The notes under the pieces: generated by a model
Databases searched by the model: none
What the model was told of the DNA's origin: nothing
Seen by the model: the letters and a program-made list of their open reading frames with translations, nothing else
Shown here: piece after piece, positions 18,501 to 26,879 of the stretch
Position numbering within the stretch: the first letter of the stretch is position 1
Layout: every line of letters begins with the position of its first letter
Made by a program: the position numbers and the translations under genes
From: CADEEV01 sp964442185
GTDB lineage: Bacteria > Acidobacteriota > Vicinamibacteria > Fen-336
Reading direction: 5' to 3'
NCBI GenBank assembly: GCA_964442185.1
Contig: CAYTWT010000176.1
Coordinates: 6,785 to 70,784 of the forward strand
DNA length: 64,000 bases

Positions 18501-18742
18501 CGATCGCCGGCGCGCTGCCCCCGGCGCTCGCCATCGGCCCCGGCGCCGAGCTGCAGCGGCCGATGGCGATCGCGCTCGTCGGGGGCATGCTGGTCTCGAC
18601 GGCGCTGACGCTGCTGGTCGTGCCTGCCGCCTACAGCGTCTTCGACGACGTCATCTCCTGGAACGAGGAGCGTCGCACTCGCGGCGCCGGCTTCCTCGCC
18701 GAGCTCAGCGGGCTCCGCGCCCGCCTCGGCCATCGCGCGTAG
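15503..18742 (+). CDS. RND multidrug-type efflux pump (HAE1/AcrB-like)
   Basis: ATG 15503 overlaps the adaptor stop (ATGA). The 1079-residue pump has the RND hallmarks: first helix after SIRNHVFAWMLM, NPDVDFPVVNVSVNYEGASP, the TM4 segment GIVVDDAIMVLENIYRHRE with the Asp pair of the proton relay, FVMGLIVAYMVLAAQFNAF, and LLMGIAKKNSIMLVDF with the TM10 Lys. A run of glycines (VGGFGGGGGGGGDV, near residue 625) is inserted in the second porter loop, just where partner loops vary. The likely function is proton-driven export of hydrophobic or toxic compounds; the substrate is unknown. Confidence 0.92.
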   Translation: MSETHGAGREPETEDPLKIATGMTLADISIRNHVFAWMLMFALIGFGLICYTGFGGVVKGLGISQNPDVDFPVVNVSVNYEGASPEVMETDIVEPLEDAVTSIEGIKEITSTSRQGSANITVEFELNRNIDVALQDVQARVAQAQRRLPREVDPPGISKSNPEDRPLLWVGLSGNRPATVLADYARNVLRPQLQTIPGVGEIDFMGFRERNVRVWYDATRLEAQGLTVQDVIRAIGREHLEMPAGRIEGVGRELNVRAEGEAIDIEAFGGLVITYKDGAPVRMRDVALVEDGLEDSRRTNRAMGETAIGFGIKKLRGANAVQVGHDVKAKLAALGKQVPEGMTLAINFDQTTYIEESINEILFTLVMASLLTGLVCWLFLGSWSTTINVLLAIPTSILGTFIAIYFFGFTLNTFTVLGLSLVVGIVVDDAIMVLENIYRHREHGEGKVKAASIGAREITFAAAATTAAIVAIFLPVAFMKGIIGKFFFQFGVTISVAVLISLLEALTLTPMRCSRFLQVGERRGRLGEGVDRTFARLSAAYQRALEPALHHRGWVLGGAFGLFFASLLILRVLPQEFVPRQDTSRFGLRFNLPIGTALPLTDRVAKDVEAYLAGRPEVNRYTGGVGGFGGGGGGGGDVSSGNFMVTMKDPRDRPRDQKLGRALRMHEFMDVVRRDLSQLPGVRISLQDPSQQGFTSGRGFPVEFSIRGHDWDTLAQKSKEIMEKLRATNTVIDLDSDYRVGMPEVQVIPDRNKAADLGVSMADIGETINAAIGGVRAGKFKDKGRRFDIRVRLMAQQRERPEDIARLLVRTRNGSLVRLGDIVQIRQAPSLQAITRKDRERAITIFGNPTPGVSQGVAIETSLGIAREVLPDGYRVLPSGSSQAFQEAFSSLAFAFVMGLIVAYMVLAAQFNAFSHPLTVLLALPFSISGALAALWISGQSLNVYSVLGLILLMGIAKKNSIMLVDFTNQVRERGVERHQALLEACPIRLRPILMTSLATIAGALPPALAIGPGAELQRPMAIALVGGMLVSTALTLLVVPAAYSVFDDVISWNEERRTRGAGFLAELSGLRARLGHRA

Positions 18743-18756
18743 TCAGAAAACTCGCG

Positions 18757-19542
18757 TCAGCCCGGGCGCAGCCAGGGGACGAATCGGCTGGTGGTGCGCT
18801 GGTACTCGCGATACTCGTCGCCGCGAGAGCGCAGGGCCTGCGCCTCGGTCATCGGGATGCCGGTGATCCGGAACAGGAACCACAGCATCAAGAGCGGACA
18901 GTAGACGGTGCTCCAGCCCCAGGGTGAGGGCAGGACGAAGACGAAATAGGCGCACCAGATCAGCCACTCGAAGAAGTAGTTCGGGTGGCGTGAGTAGCGC
19001 CACAGCCCGGCCTGACAGGTCTTGCCCTGATGGGCGGGCTTCGCCTTGAAGGCGCGGAGCTGCGCATCGGCCGTCGCTTCACCCACCAGGGCGACGAGGA
19101 AAAGTGCGCTCCCCGCCCACTCGAACGGCCCGAGGCCGCGGCCCTTGTCGACACAGGCCAGGACGAACGGTACTGAAAGCACGACGTTGAGCGCCGCCTG
19201 GACTTGGAAGAAGACGAAGAAGCGGCGTTTCAAGCCGCCGGCCCACTCACGGCGCAGCTGAAGGTACCTGCCGTCCTCTTGCGGGTGATGGCTCGCGATG
19301 CGCACCAGCAGATGCCAGGCGAGGCGCAGGCTCCAGAGCGTGACCATGGTGGCGAGGAGCGCGCGGCGCGCCAGATCGCCCGCGCCGAGCGCCGCGTAAA
19401 GCAGCGCGAGCGGCGTGAAGTTGGCCGACCAGGCGATGTCGACGATCGAGAAGTTGCGAAGCCGCAGCGCGATCCCAAAGGCGAGCGCCATGAGCGAGCC
19501 GGCGAGCAGCGTGCCGACCAGGAGCAGGCCGGCGGCGGTCAC
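18757..19542 (-). CDS. DUF1295 / steroid 5-alpha-reductase-fold membrane protein
   Basis: The 261-residue protein has about six hydrophobic segments and the family motif GLWRYSRHPNYFFEWLIW, then GDEYREYQRTTSRFVPWLR at the C-terminus. This fold includes steroid reductases and isoprenylcysteine methyltransferases; most DUF1295 proteins have no proven reaction but likely reduce or modify a lipid with NADPH. It starts with GTG 19542, overlapping the stop of the DUF2062 gene by four bases (GTGA), so the two are translationally coupled. It converges on the RND pump gene with only 14 bases between. Confidence 0.87.
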   Translation of the reverse strand: MTAAGLLLVGTLLAGSLMALAFGIALRLRNFSIVDIAWSANFTPLALLYAALGAGDLARRALLATMVTLWSLRLAWHLLVRIASHHPQEDGRYLQLRREWAGGLKRRFFVFFQVQAALNVVLSVPFVLACVDKGRGLGPFEWAGSALFLVALVGEATADAQLRAFKAKPAHQGKTCQAGLWRYSRHPNYFFEWLIWCAYFVFVLPSPWGWSTVYCPLLMLWFLFRITGIPMTEAQALRSRGDEYREYQRTTSRFVPWLRPG

Positions 19543-20021
19543 GGCGCGGTGTCCCGGGGCCGCAAGCGCGCGGCGGCGTTACGGAGGAGTGGCAGAAGGG
19601 CGACGTACAAGCCGGCGCCGAGCAGGGGTGCGACGAGCGCCCAACCCAGAATGGCGTGGAGGCCCGTGAGACCGAAGCGCTCCAGGAACGCTCCGGGGTC
19701 CTCGCGCGCCGAGGCGACGATTGCAGGGAGCGAGAAAGTTACTGGGGGCGCGTTCAGGGTGCGTTCGCCGAGTCGCACGAACCCCAGGATCAGCGCCACC
19801 TGCAAGGGATAGACCAGGTAGTTCGCGAGTTGCATCGCCGGGTGGCTCAGGCGCAGGGCAACGCCAAACGCCACGCACAGGAGTGTCGTCGCGCCGAGGA
19901 CCGGGAACAGCCCGCACACCACCCCGAGCGCCAGGCTCAGGGCCAGCTTCTTCGGCGTCAGTCCCTGCGCGAGAAGAGCCAGCACCGGGGTTGCGACGTA
20001 GCGCCGGAAGAAGTCGCGCAT
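19539..20021 (-). CDS. DUF2062 membrane protein
   Basis: ATG 20021 gives MRDFFRRYVATPVLALLAQG. Next come LTPKKLALSLALGVVCGLFP and a polar LRLSHPAMQLANYLVYPLQV segment, which are the DUF2062 signature, and two further hydrophobic helices to about residue 150. These are small integral membrane proteins of unknown role, sometimes beside glycosyltransferases or lipid genes. The frame is open to 20063 but the added residues look non-coding. Its stop overlaps the start of the DUF1295 gene, which it precedes in the same transcript. Confidence 0.85.
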   Translation of the reverse strand: MRDFFRRYVATPVLALLAQGLTPKKLALSLALGVVCGLFPVLGATTLLCVAFGVALRLSHPAMQLANYLVYPLQVALILGFVRLGERTLNAPPVTFSLPAIVASAREDPGAFLERFGLTGLHAILGWALVAPLLGAGLYVALLPLLRNAAARLRPRDTAP

Positions 20022-20103
20022 CGGGCGTGGTGATTGTATCCGTGGGCAGGCTCCAGGACCCACAACCGGCTCGTCCTGCCTGAGCCTGGCGGCGTTCCCG
20101 TTG

Positions 20104-20109
20104 TATCCT
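20104..20109 (+). promoter_or_regulatory. candidate -10 box, near-leaderless start of the NAD synthetase gene
   Basis: TATCCT is followed by five bases and ATG 20115, so transcription would begin at or beside the start codon. No convincing -35 was found. It matches the TANNNT-N5-7-start layout seen at several other genes here. Confidence 0.3.
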
Positions 20110-20114
20110 GAGGC

Positions 20115-22067
20115 ATGTCCACTGCGCCTTTCGGCTTCCTGCGCGTGGGCGCGGCCTGTCCGCGGCTGCGTGTGGCGGACCCCGAATGGAACGTCGGCGA
20201 GATTCTCGAACTGGTGGCGCAGGCGCGCACGAGGGGCGTGCAGGTGCTGGTCTTTCCGGAGCTGGCGCTTACCGGCTATTCGGCCGGGGATCTGTTCTTC
20301 AGCCTCACGACGCTGGTGGGCGGCGCCGAACGGGCGCTCGCGCGACTGATCCGCGAGACCGCGGCTTCGCCCATGGTCGTCGCCGTCGGGCTCCCGGTCG
20401 CGGTCGATTCGCAGCTCTTCAACGCCGCGGCCGTGATCCAGGCGGGGCGCCTGTGCGGTGTCGTGCCCAAGAGCTTCCTGCCCGGGTACAAGGAGTATTA
20501 CGAGGAGCGCTGGTTCTCGTCGTCACGCGAAGCGCTGCGCAGCGAGGTGCGGCTCGCGGGGCAGCAGGCGCCCTTCGGGGCCGACTTGCTGTTCCCGGTC
20601 GACGGCGAGCCTGGCGTCGTGCTCGGCGTCGAGATCTGCGAGGACCTGTGGGTGCCGATGCCGCCCTCCGGCCCGCTGGCCGTGGCGGGTGCCACGGTCC
20701 TGCTCAACCCTTCGGCCTCGATTGATCTCGTCGGCAAGGCCGAGTATCGGCGCGAGCTGGTGCGCCAGCAGTCGGGTCGCACCATCTCGGCGTACGTGCT
20801 CGCCAACTGCGGCGTCCACGAGTCCACCACCGACGTCGTGTTCGGTGGCCACCTACTGGTTGCCGAAGACGGCGTGCTGCTGGGTGAGGGCGAGCGCTTC
20901 CGCCGCGACTCGCAGCTGCTCGTGAGCGACGTCGACACGGAGCGGCTGCTGGTGGAGCGCATGCGCAACACCTCCTTCGCCGACAACGCCCATGGTCTGC
21001 GCACGGCCTACCGCCGCGCCCGCCTGCTTCCGATTCCGCCGCCCGAGCCACACCAGCTCGAGCGCTTCGTGGATCCGCATCCTTTCGTACCGCAGGACCC
21101 GCAGACCCTGGACGCGCGTTGCCTCGAGGTCTTCCAGGTCCAGACGGCCGGCCTCGCGAAGCGCGTCGAGCACACAGGCTTGCCTCGGCTGCTTCTCGGC
21201 CTCTCCGGGGGGCTCGACTCCACACTCGCGCTGCTCGTCGCGGTGCGCACCTTCGATCTCCTGTCACGCCCGCGTCAGGGCGTCTTGGCCGTGACCATGC
21301 CGGGCCCCGGAACCACCGAGCGCACGCTCAGCAGCGCTCGCAAGCTGGCTGGCGCCCTCGGCGTCGAGTTGCGCGAGATCGACATCCGCGCGGCGTGTGT
21401 GCAGCACATCAAGGACATCGGCCTCGATCCGAAGGACCAGTCGAGCGCGACCTATCAGAATCTCCAGGCTCGCGAACGGACGCAGATCCTGATGGACCTG
21501 GCGAACAAGGAAGGCGGTCTCGTCGTCGGCACCGGAGATCTCTCGGAGCTGGCCCTCGGCTGGTGCACCTTCGCCGGCGATCAGATCGCCATGTACAACG
21601 TCAACGGCGGCGTGCCGAAGACGCTGGTGCGCCGGTTGCTCGAATGGGTGGCGGGTCACCGGACCTCGGGCGCCGAGCGCGCGCTGCTCGAGGAAGTGCT
21701 CGCGACCCCCGTGTCACCCGAGCTCCTGCCCCCGGGCAGGGCCGGCGAAGTCGTGCAGAGGACCGAGGACCTGATCGGTCCCTACGAGCTTCACGACTTC
21801 TTCCTGTGGGCGCTGCTTCGGCTCGGGGCCGGGCCACGCAAGATCCTGTTTCTCGCAGCCCACGCATTTGCCGGGCGCTACGACGCGATGACGCTCACGC
21901 GCTGGCTGCGGCTGTTCCTGAATCGCTTCTTCGATCACCAGTTCAAGCGCTCGGTGCTGCCCGACGGGCCGAAGGTCGGCTCCGTGAGCCTCTCGCCCCG
22001 AGGCGACTGGCGCATGCCCAGCGACGCGGCAAAGGACGCCTGGCTGCGCGAGTTGGACGAGGCGTAG
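20115..22067 (+). CDS. nadE: glutamine-dependent NAD+ synthetase
   Basis: The 650-residue fusion makes NAD+ from deamido-NAD+, ATP and glutamine. The N-terminal nitrilase-type amidase (to ~290) has its three catalytic residues in place: Glu in VFPELALTGYS (~47), Lys in VPKSFLPGYKEYYE (~120) and Cys in GVEICEDLWVP (~173). The C-terminal ATP-pyrophosphatase domain carries LLGLSGGLDSTLALL (~363) and GTGDLSELALGWCTFAGD. The length fits the two-domain type found in many bacteria. Three bases separate it from the PilZ gene. Confidence 0.96.
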   Translation: MSTAPFGFLRVGAACPRLRVADPEWNVGEILELVAQARTRGVQVLVFPELALTGYSAGDLFFSLTTLVGGAERALARLIRETAASPMVVAVGLPVAVDSQLFNAAAVIQAGRLCGVVPKSFLPGYKEYYEERWFSSSREALRSEVRLAGQQAPFGADLLFPVDGEPGVVLGVEICEDLWVPMPPSGPLAVAGATVLLNPSASIDLVGKAEYRRELVRQQSGRTISAYVLANCGVHESTTDVVFGGHLLVAEDGVLLGEGERFRRDSQLLVSDVDTERLLVERMRNTSFADNAHGLRTAYRRARLLPIPPPEPHQLERFVDPHPFVPQDPQTLDARCLEVFQVQTAGLAKRVEHTGLPRLLLGLSGGLDSTLALLVAVRTFDLLSRPRQGVLAVTMPGPGTTERTLSSARKLAGALGVELREIDIRAACVQHIKDIGLDPKDQSSATYQNLQARERTQILMDLANKEGGLVVGTGDLSELALGWCTFAGDQIAMYNVNGGVPKTLVRRLLEWVAGHRTSGAERALLEEVLATPVSPELLPPGRAGEVVQRTEDLIGPYELHDFFLWALLRLGAGPRKILFLAAHAFAGRYDAMTLTRWLRLFLNRFFDHQFKRSVLPDGPKVGSVSLSPRGDWRMPSDAAKDAWLRELDEA

Positions 22068-22070
22068 CCC

Positions 22071-22586
22071 TTGCCCACGGTTTTGCTGTGCGGGCCGCAG
22101 TCGCTCGAAGCCGAACTGCTGGGCTCCGCTGTGATGGCGCCGAACGTCGAGCGCTACTTCGCGGCCAGGCTCGAGGAGGCGCTCACCATGAGCGTCGCCG
22201 CGCGACCCGCGCTGGTGCTGATCGACGGCGAGCTGCCGCGGGCCGAGGAATTGATCAAGGCGTTGCGGAGGGACGCCTCGACGCGGCCCCAGCCGGTCTC
22301 CTTCGCGGTCGACGCGCTGCCCAGTGACGGCGGCGCGGCGGGGGTGCCCGCCATGGTCCTGAATCTGAGCGCGACCGGCATGCTCCTCGAGTCGAGCCTG
22401 TCGCTGGGTCCCGGCGAGGCTGTGGGTCTCGAGTTCTCGCCGCCTGGCGCCGTGGCTCCGGTCCACGTCCACGGCCGTGTGGTGCGTCTGGCGAGCTCCA
22501 CGCAGTTCGGCATCGAGTTTCTGCGCTTCGAGGGCGAAGGCTGCTCGGCCCTGGCCCGCTTCGTCGAGATGCAGGCCAGTCTATAA
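22071..22586 (+). CDS. PilZ-domain protein with a receiver-like N-terminus
   Basis: TTG 22071 lies three bases after the nadE stop. Residues 1-75 resemble a truncated response-regulator fold (TVLLCGPQSLEAELLG; ARPALVLIDGELPRAEELI) but without a clear phospho-acceptor set. Residues ~80-170 form a PilZ domain: VLNLSATGMLLESSLSLGPG, then VVRLASSTQFGIEFLRF. PilZ domains bind cyclic di-GMP; the strong RxxxR arm normally at the start is not obvious here, so binding is uncertain. The stop codon lies inside a TATAAT sequence (22582-22587), which might be a promoter for the next gene. Confidence 0.75.
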   Translation: MPTVLLCGPQSLEAELLGSAVMAPNVERYFAARLEEALTMSVAARPALVLIDGELPRAEELIKALRRDASTRPQPVSFAVDALPSDGGAAGVPAMVLNLSATGMLLESSLSLGPGEAVGLEFSPPGAVAPVHVHGRVVRLASSTQFGIEFLRFEGEGCSALARFVEMQASL

Positions 22587-22669
22587 TGCCCCCCGCGATG
22601 AGACGCTCGCCCCGCCCTCGGCCCTGAAGGCCCCCCGAACCGATCCGCGAGGATAGCTGGAAGGAGCCG

Positions 22670-24781
22670 ATGGAGATCAGGACGCTGCACGTTGCCGACA
22701 TCGAGTTGCCGCCCGAGATGGAGCGTCTGCGGGAGCTGGCCTATGACCTGTGGTGGAGCTGGAATCCCCAGGCCACGCGCCTGTTCGCCTGGATCGATCC
22801 AGACCACTGGCGTCGCTATCACAATCCCATCCAGCTGCTCATCAACGTCGAGCCGCACCAGTGGCTCCGGCTGCTCGCGGACCCCGAGTTCCGCCGCACC
22901 TACGAGGCGGTGATCCAGGCGCTCGACCGTTACCGCGCGCGCCAGCGCTGGTGCCACGAGCATGCCGCCGCGATGGGCGGGCCGGTCGCCTATTTCTCGA
23001 TGGAGTTCGGGATCCACGAATCGCTCGGCGTGTACTCGGGCGGTCTCGGCGTCCTCGCGGGCGATCACTGCAAGGCCGCGAGCGATCTCGGCGTGCCGCT
23101 TCTGGGCGTGGGCCTGCTCTACCAGTCGGGCTACTTCCGGCAGACGGTCGATGCCGACGGCTTTCAACAGCACATCTATCCCGACTACGACTTCGCGCGC
23201 CTGCCGATCCTGCCCGTCGAGGCGGCGGGCGGCGGTCCGCTCACGGTGCCGATCGACCTTCCCGGGCGTGTCGTCCACGCGGCCGTGTGGAAGGCGCAGG
23301 TCGGCAACGTCCCGGTGCTGATGCTCGACACCGACATCCCGCTCAACGACCCGGCCGACCGGCCGATCACCGGCGTGCTGTATGTGCGCGGCCGCGAGAT
23401 GCGGCTGTGCCAGGAGATCGTGCTCGGCATCGGCGGCGTGCGCGCGGTGCGCGCCCTCGGCATCCACCCCGCCGTGTGGCACATGAACGAGGGCCACGTG
23501 GCGTTCCTGGGCCTGGAGCGCGCGCGGGAGAAGGTGCTCCGCGGCGACGGCCTCGGGGACGCGCTCGGAACGGTGGCCCGCAACTGTGTCTTCACGACCC
23601 ACACGCCGGTGCCCGCGGGCAACGAGACGTTCGACCGCGAGCTGGTGCGCCGACACCTCGAGCCGTGGGTGCGCGACGTGGGCTGCACGCCCGACGAGGT
23701 GCTGGTGCTGGGCACCGAGAACGGCAGCTTCAACCTGACGGTGCTCGCGATCCGGCTGTCCTCGAGCACGAACGGCGTCAGCAAGCTGCACGGCGAGGTG
23801 TCCTCGGCCATGTGGCGACACCTGTGGCCCGGGAACCCCGAAAGCCCGGTCGGCGCCATCACGAACGGCGTTCACACCGAGAGCTGGATCGGCCCCGAGA
23901 TGCGGGCCCTGTATGCTCGCCACGTCGACCCGGCCTGGGAAGACCATCTCTTGGAGCCCGAACTCTGGTCGCGCATCGAGGCCGCCCCGGACGCCGAGTT
24001 GTGGACCGCCCACCGCTCGCAGAAGGAACGCCTGATCCGCTACGTGCGCGAACGCGTGCGGATCCAGGGCGCGCGCCATGGCCTCGGGCCTGACGAGCTG
24101 CGCACGGTGGAGGGCCTGCTCGATCCCGACGCGCTCACGATCGGTTTCGCGCGGCGCTTCGCGACGTACAAGCGCGCCGTGCTCGTGCTCTCCGACATGG
24201 ACCGGCTGCGCAAGCTGCTGACCGACGCCGAGCGCCCCGTGCAGTTCGTGTTCGCGGGCAAGGCCCACCCGGCCGACCGCGCGGGCCAGGACCTGATCCG
24301 TCGCCTGGTACTGCTCACCCAGGGCGAGTTCCGCGGCCGCATCGTCTACCTCGAGGACTACGACATCGAGATGGGCCGGATGCTGGTGCAAGGCTGCGAC
24401 GTCTGGCTCAACACGCCGCGCCGGCCGCAAGAGGCGAGCGGGACGTCTGGGCAGAAGGCCCCGGTCAACGGAGGCATCAACCTCTCGATCCCCGACGGCT
24501 GGTGGGCCGAGGGCTACCGCGGCGGCAATGGCTGGTCGATCGGCGATGGGGCGCTCTCGGCCGACGGCGAGGCGCAGGACCGCGCCGACGGGGAAGCGCT
24601 CTACGCGTTGCTCGAAGGCGACGTGATCCCGCGTTTCTTCGAGCGCGGCGCGAACGGCCTGCCGGCGAAGTGGATCGCGACCATGAAGGCGTCCATCGCC
24701 TCGGTGGTGCCGGCCTTCAGCGCCCACCGGATGGTGCGGGACTATGTCGAAATGGTCTACCTGCCCGCGGCGCAGCGTTAG
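22670..24781 (+). CDS. glgP: alpha-glucan (glycogen/maltodextrin) phosphorylase, short type
   Basis: The ~703-residue enzyme releases glucose 1-phosphate from alpha-1,4-glucans. It is the shorter variant beginning LRELAYDLWWSWNPQATRLF, with PVAYFSMEFGIHESLGVYSGG, VWHMNEGHVAFL, TTHTPVPAGNETF and TNGVHTESWIGPEM in order. The PLP-binding Lys lies in EASGTSGQKAPVNG (near residue 590). ATG 22670 has GGAAGGAG four bases upstream. It is monocistronic by spacing, with 83 bases before it and ~150 after. NAD synthetase and PilZ genes upstream do not suggest a shared pathway. Confidence 0.95.
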   Translation: MEIRTLHVADIELPPEMERLRELAYDLWWSWNPQATRLFAWIDPDHWRRYHNPIQLLINVEPHQWLRLLADPEFRRTYEAVIQALDRYRARQRWCHEHAAAMGGPVAYFSMEFGIHESLGVYSGGLGVLAGDHCKAASDLGVPLLGVGLLYQSGYFRQTVDADGFQQHIYPDYDFARLPILPVEAAGGGPLTVPIDLPGRVVHAAVWKAQVGNVPVLMLDTDIPLNDPADRPITGVLYVRGREMRLCQEIVLGIGGVRAVRALGIHPAVWHMNEGHVAFLGLERAREKVLRGDGLGDALGTVARNCVFTTHTPVPAGNETFDRELVRRHLEPWVRDVGCTPDEVLVLGTENGSFNLTVLAIRLSSSTNGVSKLHGEVSSAMWRHLWPGNPESPVGAITNGVHTESWIGPEMRALYARHVDPAWEDHLLEPELWSRIEAAPDAELWTAHRSQKERLIRYVRERVRIQGARHGLGPDELRTVEGLLDPDALTIGFARRFATYKRAVLVLSDMDRLRKLLTDAERPVQFVFAGKAHPADRAGQDLIRRLVLLTQGEFRGRIVYLEDYDIEMGRMLVQGCDVWLNTPRRPQEASGTSGQKAPVNGGINLSIPDGWWAEGYRGGNGWSIGDGALSADGEAQDRADGEALYALLEGDVIPRFFERGANGLPAKWIATMKASIASVVPAFSAHRMVRDYVEMVYLPAAQR

Positions 24782-24924
24782 CAGCGCTCGCCGCAAGCGA
24801 GTCGATCGGCGCGCCCCGGCCGGTCGAGCCTCGGCCATCCCTGACGCCCGTTTGCTCGTAGCTATCCGCGGCTTCGAGGCGAAGGAAACGGTCCCAATCG
24901 ACTGACAGCGGCTTCCAGGCCGAG

Positions 24925-24930
24925 TACCAT
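24925..24930 (+). promoter_or_regulatory. candidate -10 box of the kinase gene
   Basis: TACCAT is followed by seven bases and ATG 24938. The identical TACCAT-N7-ATG spacing occurs at the vapB start. If real it excludes the ATG at 24929 as start and implies a leaderless mRNA. Confidence 0.3.
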
Positions 24931-24937
24931 GTGCGCA

Positions 24938-26815
24938 ATGCCTGCCCCGGAGGTTCCGGCGCCGGCCGGCGACTCGAGCTCCGGCCTGGCCGGCAGCGGG
25001 AGCCGCGCGGGAGCCCACGCGGCCGCCGGCCCGGCGTTGCCCAAGCGCTTCGGACGCTACGAGGTCCATGGCCTGGTTGGCGAGGGCTCCATGGGCCGTG
25101 TGTACCGCGCCTTCGACCCGCTCGCGCAACGCATCGTGGCCATCAAGACGCTGAAGACCGAGTACCGCACGAGCGCGGACGGCGAGGAATACACGAAGCG
25201 GTTTCGGCGCGAGGCGCAAGCGGCAGGCAATCTGGCTCATCCGGGGATCGTGACCGTGTTCGACGTGGGCGACGACTACTTCGTGATGGAGTACCTCGAG
25301 GGCCTTACGCTCCAGGCGGCGCTCCAGCACACGGGCCGGTACGAGGTCTCCGAGGCGCTGCGCATCCTCGAGCCCATCGCCGAGGGCCTCGATTACGCCC
25401 ACGTCAAGGGTGTCATCCATCGTGACATCAAGCCCGCCAACGTGATGCTGCTGCCCGACGGCCGTCCCAAGATCATGGACTTCGGGGTGGCCCACCTGAC
25501 CTCTTCAGTGCTGACGCTCGAGGGCACCTTCCTGGGATCGCCCGCGTACATGGCCCCGGAGCAGATCGCAAGCGGACAAGCTTCGGCGCGGACGGACCTG
25601 TTCGCACTGGCCGTGCTGGCCTACGAGATGCTCGCCGGCAGGAAGCCGTTCGAGGCTGAGACGATTGCCACGATTCTCTTCCAGATCGTCAACCTCGAGC
25701 CGCCGCGACCCACGTCCCTACAGCCCTCCTTGCCTGCGCGCTACGACGATGTCTTCCACCGAGCGTTGGCCAAGGACCCCAGCGTGCGTTTCTCCAGCGC
25801 CACTGCTTTCGTCGCGTCGTTGGGCCGCCGCAGCCGGGACGCGGCCGTCGGCGGCGGGACCAGCGCGGTTCTCCCGGGTGGACTGGCACGTGGGCTGGTC
25901 GAGACCCAGGATCTGCGTGCGACCGCGGGCTCACGGCGGCGCTGGCCGGTGTGGCGGGAATCGCTTCGCGGCGCCGGATGGGCGCTGGCCCTCGTCATGC
26001 TGGTCGTAGCAGGCGGCAGCCTGGCGCTGAGGGATCGGCGCTCGGAGGTTGGCGCGGCCCTCGAGGTCGCCTCCGATCCCATTGGCGCGCTCGTGGCGGT
26101 CGACGGCGTTGAGCGAGGGCGCTCGCCGCTGACCCTCTCCGGGATGGCACTTGGGCCTCACACGGTCAGCCTCCACCTGGCAGGCTATTCCTCGGCTGAG
26201 CTGCGCGTAGACCTGCCGGCGGGGCGCAACCCCGTGCCGTTGCGCTTCGCGCTCACGCCGGTGGCCGGCGTACTCCAAGTACGCTCGGACCCCCCAGGGG
26301 CCACGGTAGAGGTGGAGGGCAGGCCCGCCGGCACGACGCCCCTCGACGAGCTGGCGCTGGCCGCGGGCGTGCACCGCATCGAGGTGAAGCACAAAGGGTA
26401 CCGCGTCTGGTCCCAGAGCATCGAGGCACGGGCGGGTGAGGTGGTGCCGGTGATGGCCCGCCTGCAAGCGGCTGGCGGGAGGCCCACCGATCTGCACGCG
26501 CTCGGGTGGGTGCGCACGGGAGACCTGGTGAGCGCGGGCCGTGGCGTGACCCAGCCGCGCCGGGTTTCGGGAGAGCCCGCCCCGTATCCGGAGCAGGCAC
26601 TGAGGATGGGGCTCCAGGGTGTTGTGACCGTCGAGCTGACGATCAACCTGAGCGGCGAACCCGAGGACCTCAAGGTGGTCGAGTCGGCGGGCGAGATCCT
26701 GGACCGGGCGGTCGTGGCGGCCGTCCGTACCTGGCGCTACGCGCCCGCGGAAACGAACGGTGTCAAGGTCCGGATGCGGATCCAGGAGCGCCAGCGGTTC
26801 GAGGCCAGGCGCTAA
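24938..26815 (+). CDS. Ser/Thr protein kinase with PEGA repeats and a TonB C-terminal domain
   Basis: Domains run in this order: Pro/Ala-rich N-terminus; kinase (~35-300) with LVGEGSMGRVYRAFD, VAIKTLKTE, VIHRDIKPANVML, IMDFGVAHL and GSPAYMAPEQ, all catalytic residues present; one membrane helix (ALALVMLVVAGGSLAL, ~350); two PEGA repeats (GALVAVDGVERGRSPLT; GATVEVEGRPAGTTPLDE); and a TonB C-terminal domain (PYPEQALRMGLQGVVTVELTI). The kinase would face the cytoplasm and the rest the periplasm, so it may sense envelope state or contact outer-membrane proteins. ATG 24929 is an alternative start. It stands alone, 64 bases before the folate gene. Confidence 0.9.
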   Translation: MPAPEVPAPAGDSSSGLAGSGSRAGAHAAAGPALPKRFGRYEVHGLVGEGSMGRVYRAFDPLAQRIVAIKTLKTEYRTSADGEEYTKRFRREAQAAGNLAHPGIVTVFDVGDDYFVMEYLEGLTLQAALQHTGRYEVSEALRILEPIAEGLDYAHVKGVIHRDIKPANVMLLPDGRPKIMDFGVAHLTSSVLTLEGTFLGSPAYMAPEQIASGQASARTDLFALAVLAYEMLAGRKPFEAETIATILFQIVNLEPPRPTSLQPSLPARYDDVFHRALAKDPSVRFSSATAFVASLGRRSRDAAVGGGTSAVLPGGLARGLVETQDLRATAGSRRRWPVWRESLRGAGWALALVMLVVAGGSLALRDRRSEVGAALEVASDPIGALVAVDGVERGRSPLTLSGMALGPHTVSLHLAGYSSAELRVDLPAGRNPVPLRFALTPVAGVLQVRSDPPGATVEVEGRPAGTTPLDELALAAGVHRIEVKHKGYRVWSQSIEARAGEVVPVMARLQAAGGRPTDLHALGWVRTGDLVSAGRGVTQPRRVSGEPAPYPEQALRMGLQGVVTVELTINLSGEPEDLKVVESAGEILDRAVVAAVRTWRYAPAETNGVKVRMRIQERQRFEARR

Positions 26816-26879
26816 GGCAAGCCTGCCGGCAGGCGCTCGACGCTTTCTGGCGCCGCTGGAACCGTAACGGAGGATCGTC

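Noticed and set aside
15119..18733. 1204-codon open frame antisense to the RND pump
   Set aside because: It is the shadow frame produced by GC-rich codon use; the plus-strand pump has all family motifs, and the antisense peptide is His/Asp/Arg-rich without any domain.
22582..22587. TATAAT as a promoter for glgP
   Set aside because: It is formed by the last sense codon and stop of the PilZ gene, and no -35 box stands at a proper distance; left as a remark only.
22154..25495. 1113-codon antisense frame over the PilZ, glucan phosphorylase and kinase genes
   Set aside because: It crosses three well-supported genes on the other strand and shows no recognisable protein features.
26821..26834. GCCTGCCGGCAGGC palindrome after the kinase gene as a terminator
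   Set aside because: The palindrome has no loop and no T-run follows, so it does not fit an intrinsic terminator.
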